Assembly: GCA_903832475.1 (NCBI GenBank)
Contig: CAILBQ010000569.1
Location: 1-36,146, forward strand
Source: an uncultured Acidobacteriota bacterium
Lineage (GTDB): Bacteria > Acidobacteriota > Terriglobia > Terriglobales > Acidobacteriaceae
Length of the DNA stretch: 36,146 bases
Direction: 5' to 3'
Part shown: positions 36,099 to 36,146 of the stretch, piece after piece
Numbering within the stretch: position 1 is the stretch's first letter
Layout: each line of letters opens with the position of its first letter
Translations under genes and position numbers: made by a program
Notes under the pieces: model-generated
What the model was told of the DNA's origin: nothing
Databases searched by the model: none
What the model saw: the letters and a program-made list of their open reading frames with translations, nothing else

Positions 36099-36146
36099 AT
36101 GAAGGCTACGGACTCAAAATCGGCACAAGCTAGCGAATACGACAGG
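36099..36146 (+). CDS. Possible N-terminus of a divergent gene, truncated by window edge
   Basis: ATG AAG GCT ACG GAC ... = MKATDSKSAQASEYDR open to the window end; too short to assign. Confidence 0.3.
   Translation, partial: MKATDSKSAQASEYDR

Noticed and set aside
1-36146. CRISPR arrays, tRNA/rRNA genes, transposases or phage genes
   Set aside because: Looked for regularly spaced repeats, T-loop-like GTTCRA patterns and transposase/integrase motifs by eye; none found, though a tRNAscan/Infernal run would be decisive.

Overview
The window looks like a GC-rich chromosomal segment of an Acidobacteria-like bacterium, judging from protein content and composition (inference). I saw no rRNA, tRNA, CRISPR array or insertion sequence. 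Most of it is housekeeping and envelope genes: YggU/YggS, thioredoxin reductase, a large secreted Ig-like/IPT protein, an acyltransferase, NDH-2, SerRS, a LolA-like protein, a GT-C enzyme, a GH18-NodB-GT2 fusion, a beta-barrel/cytochrome c/di-haem peroxidase operon, a PruA-like dehydrogenase, an inositol monophosphatase, a conserved protein of unknown function, and an M28 peptidase. Next comes a signalling-to-motility block: a LuxR-type regulator with a degenerate receiver, a REC-thioredoxin-reductase-like fusion, an 18-codon micro-ORF, a cNMP-like/histidine kinase, a degenerate PAS-GGDEF protein, and MotA-MotB. The window ends with a CstA-type transporter and an unlisted 40-aa single-TM small ORF. 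The strongest leads are: (i) the REC/TrxR-like/kinase/degenerate GGDEF/MotAB cluster; (ii) the single-chain GH18-NodB-GT2 polymer synthase; (iii) a perfect 28-bp palindrome inside the NDH-2 gene; (iv) two operator-like repeats 32 bp apart in the peroxidase/pruA divergent promoter; (v) a degenerate matrixin fold in the 1021-aa secreted protein; (vi) the unlisted 40-aa membrane ORF upstream of cstA, with a near-palindromic operator beyond it.
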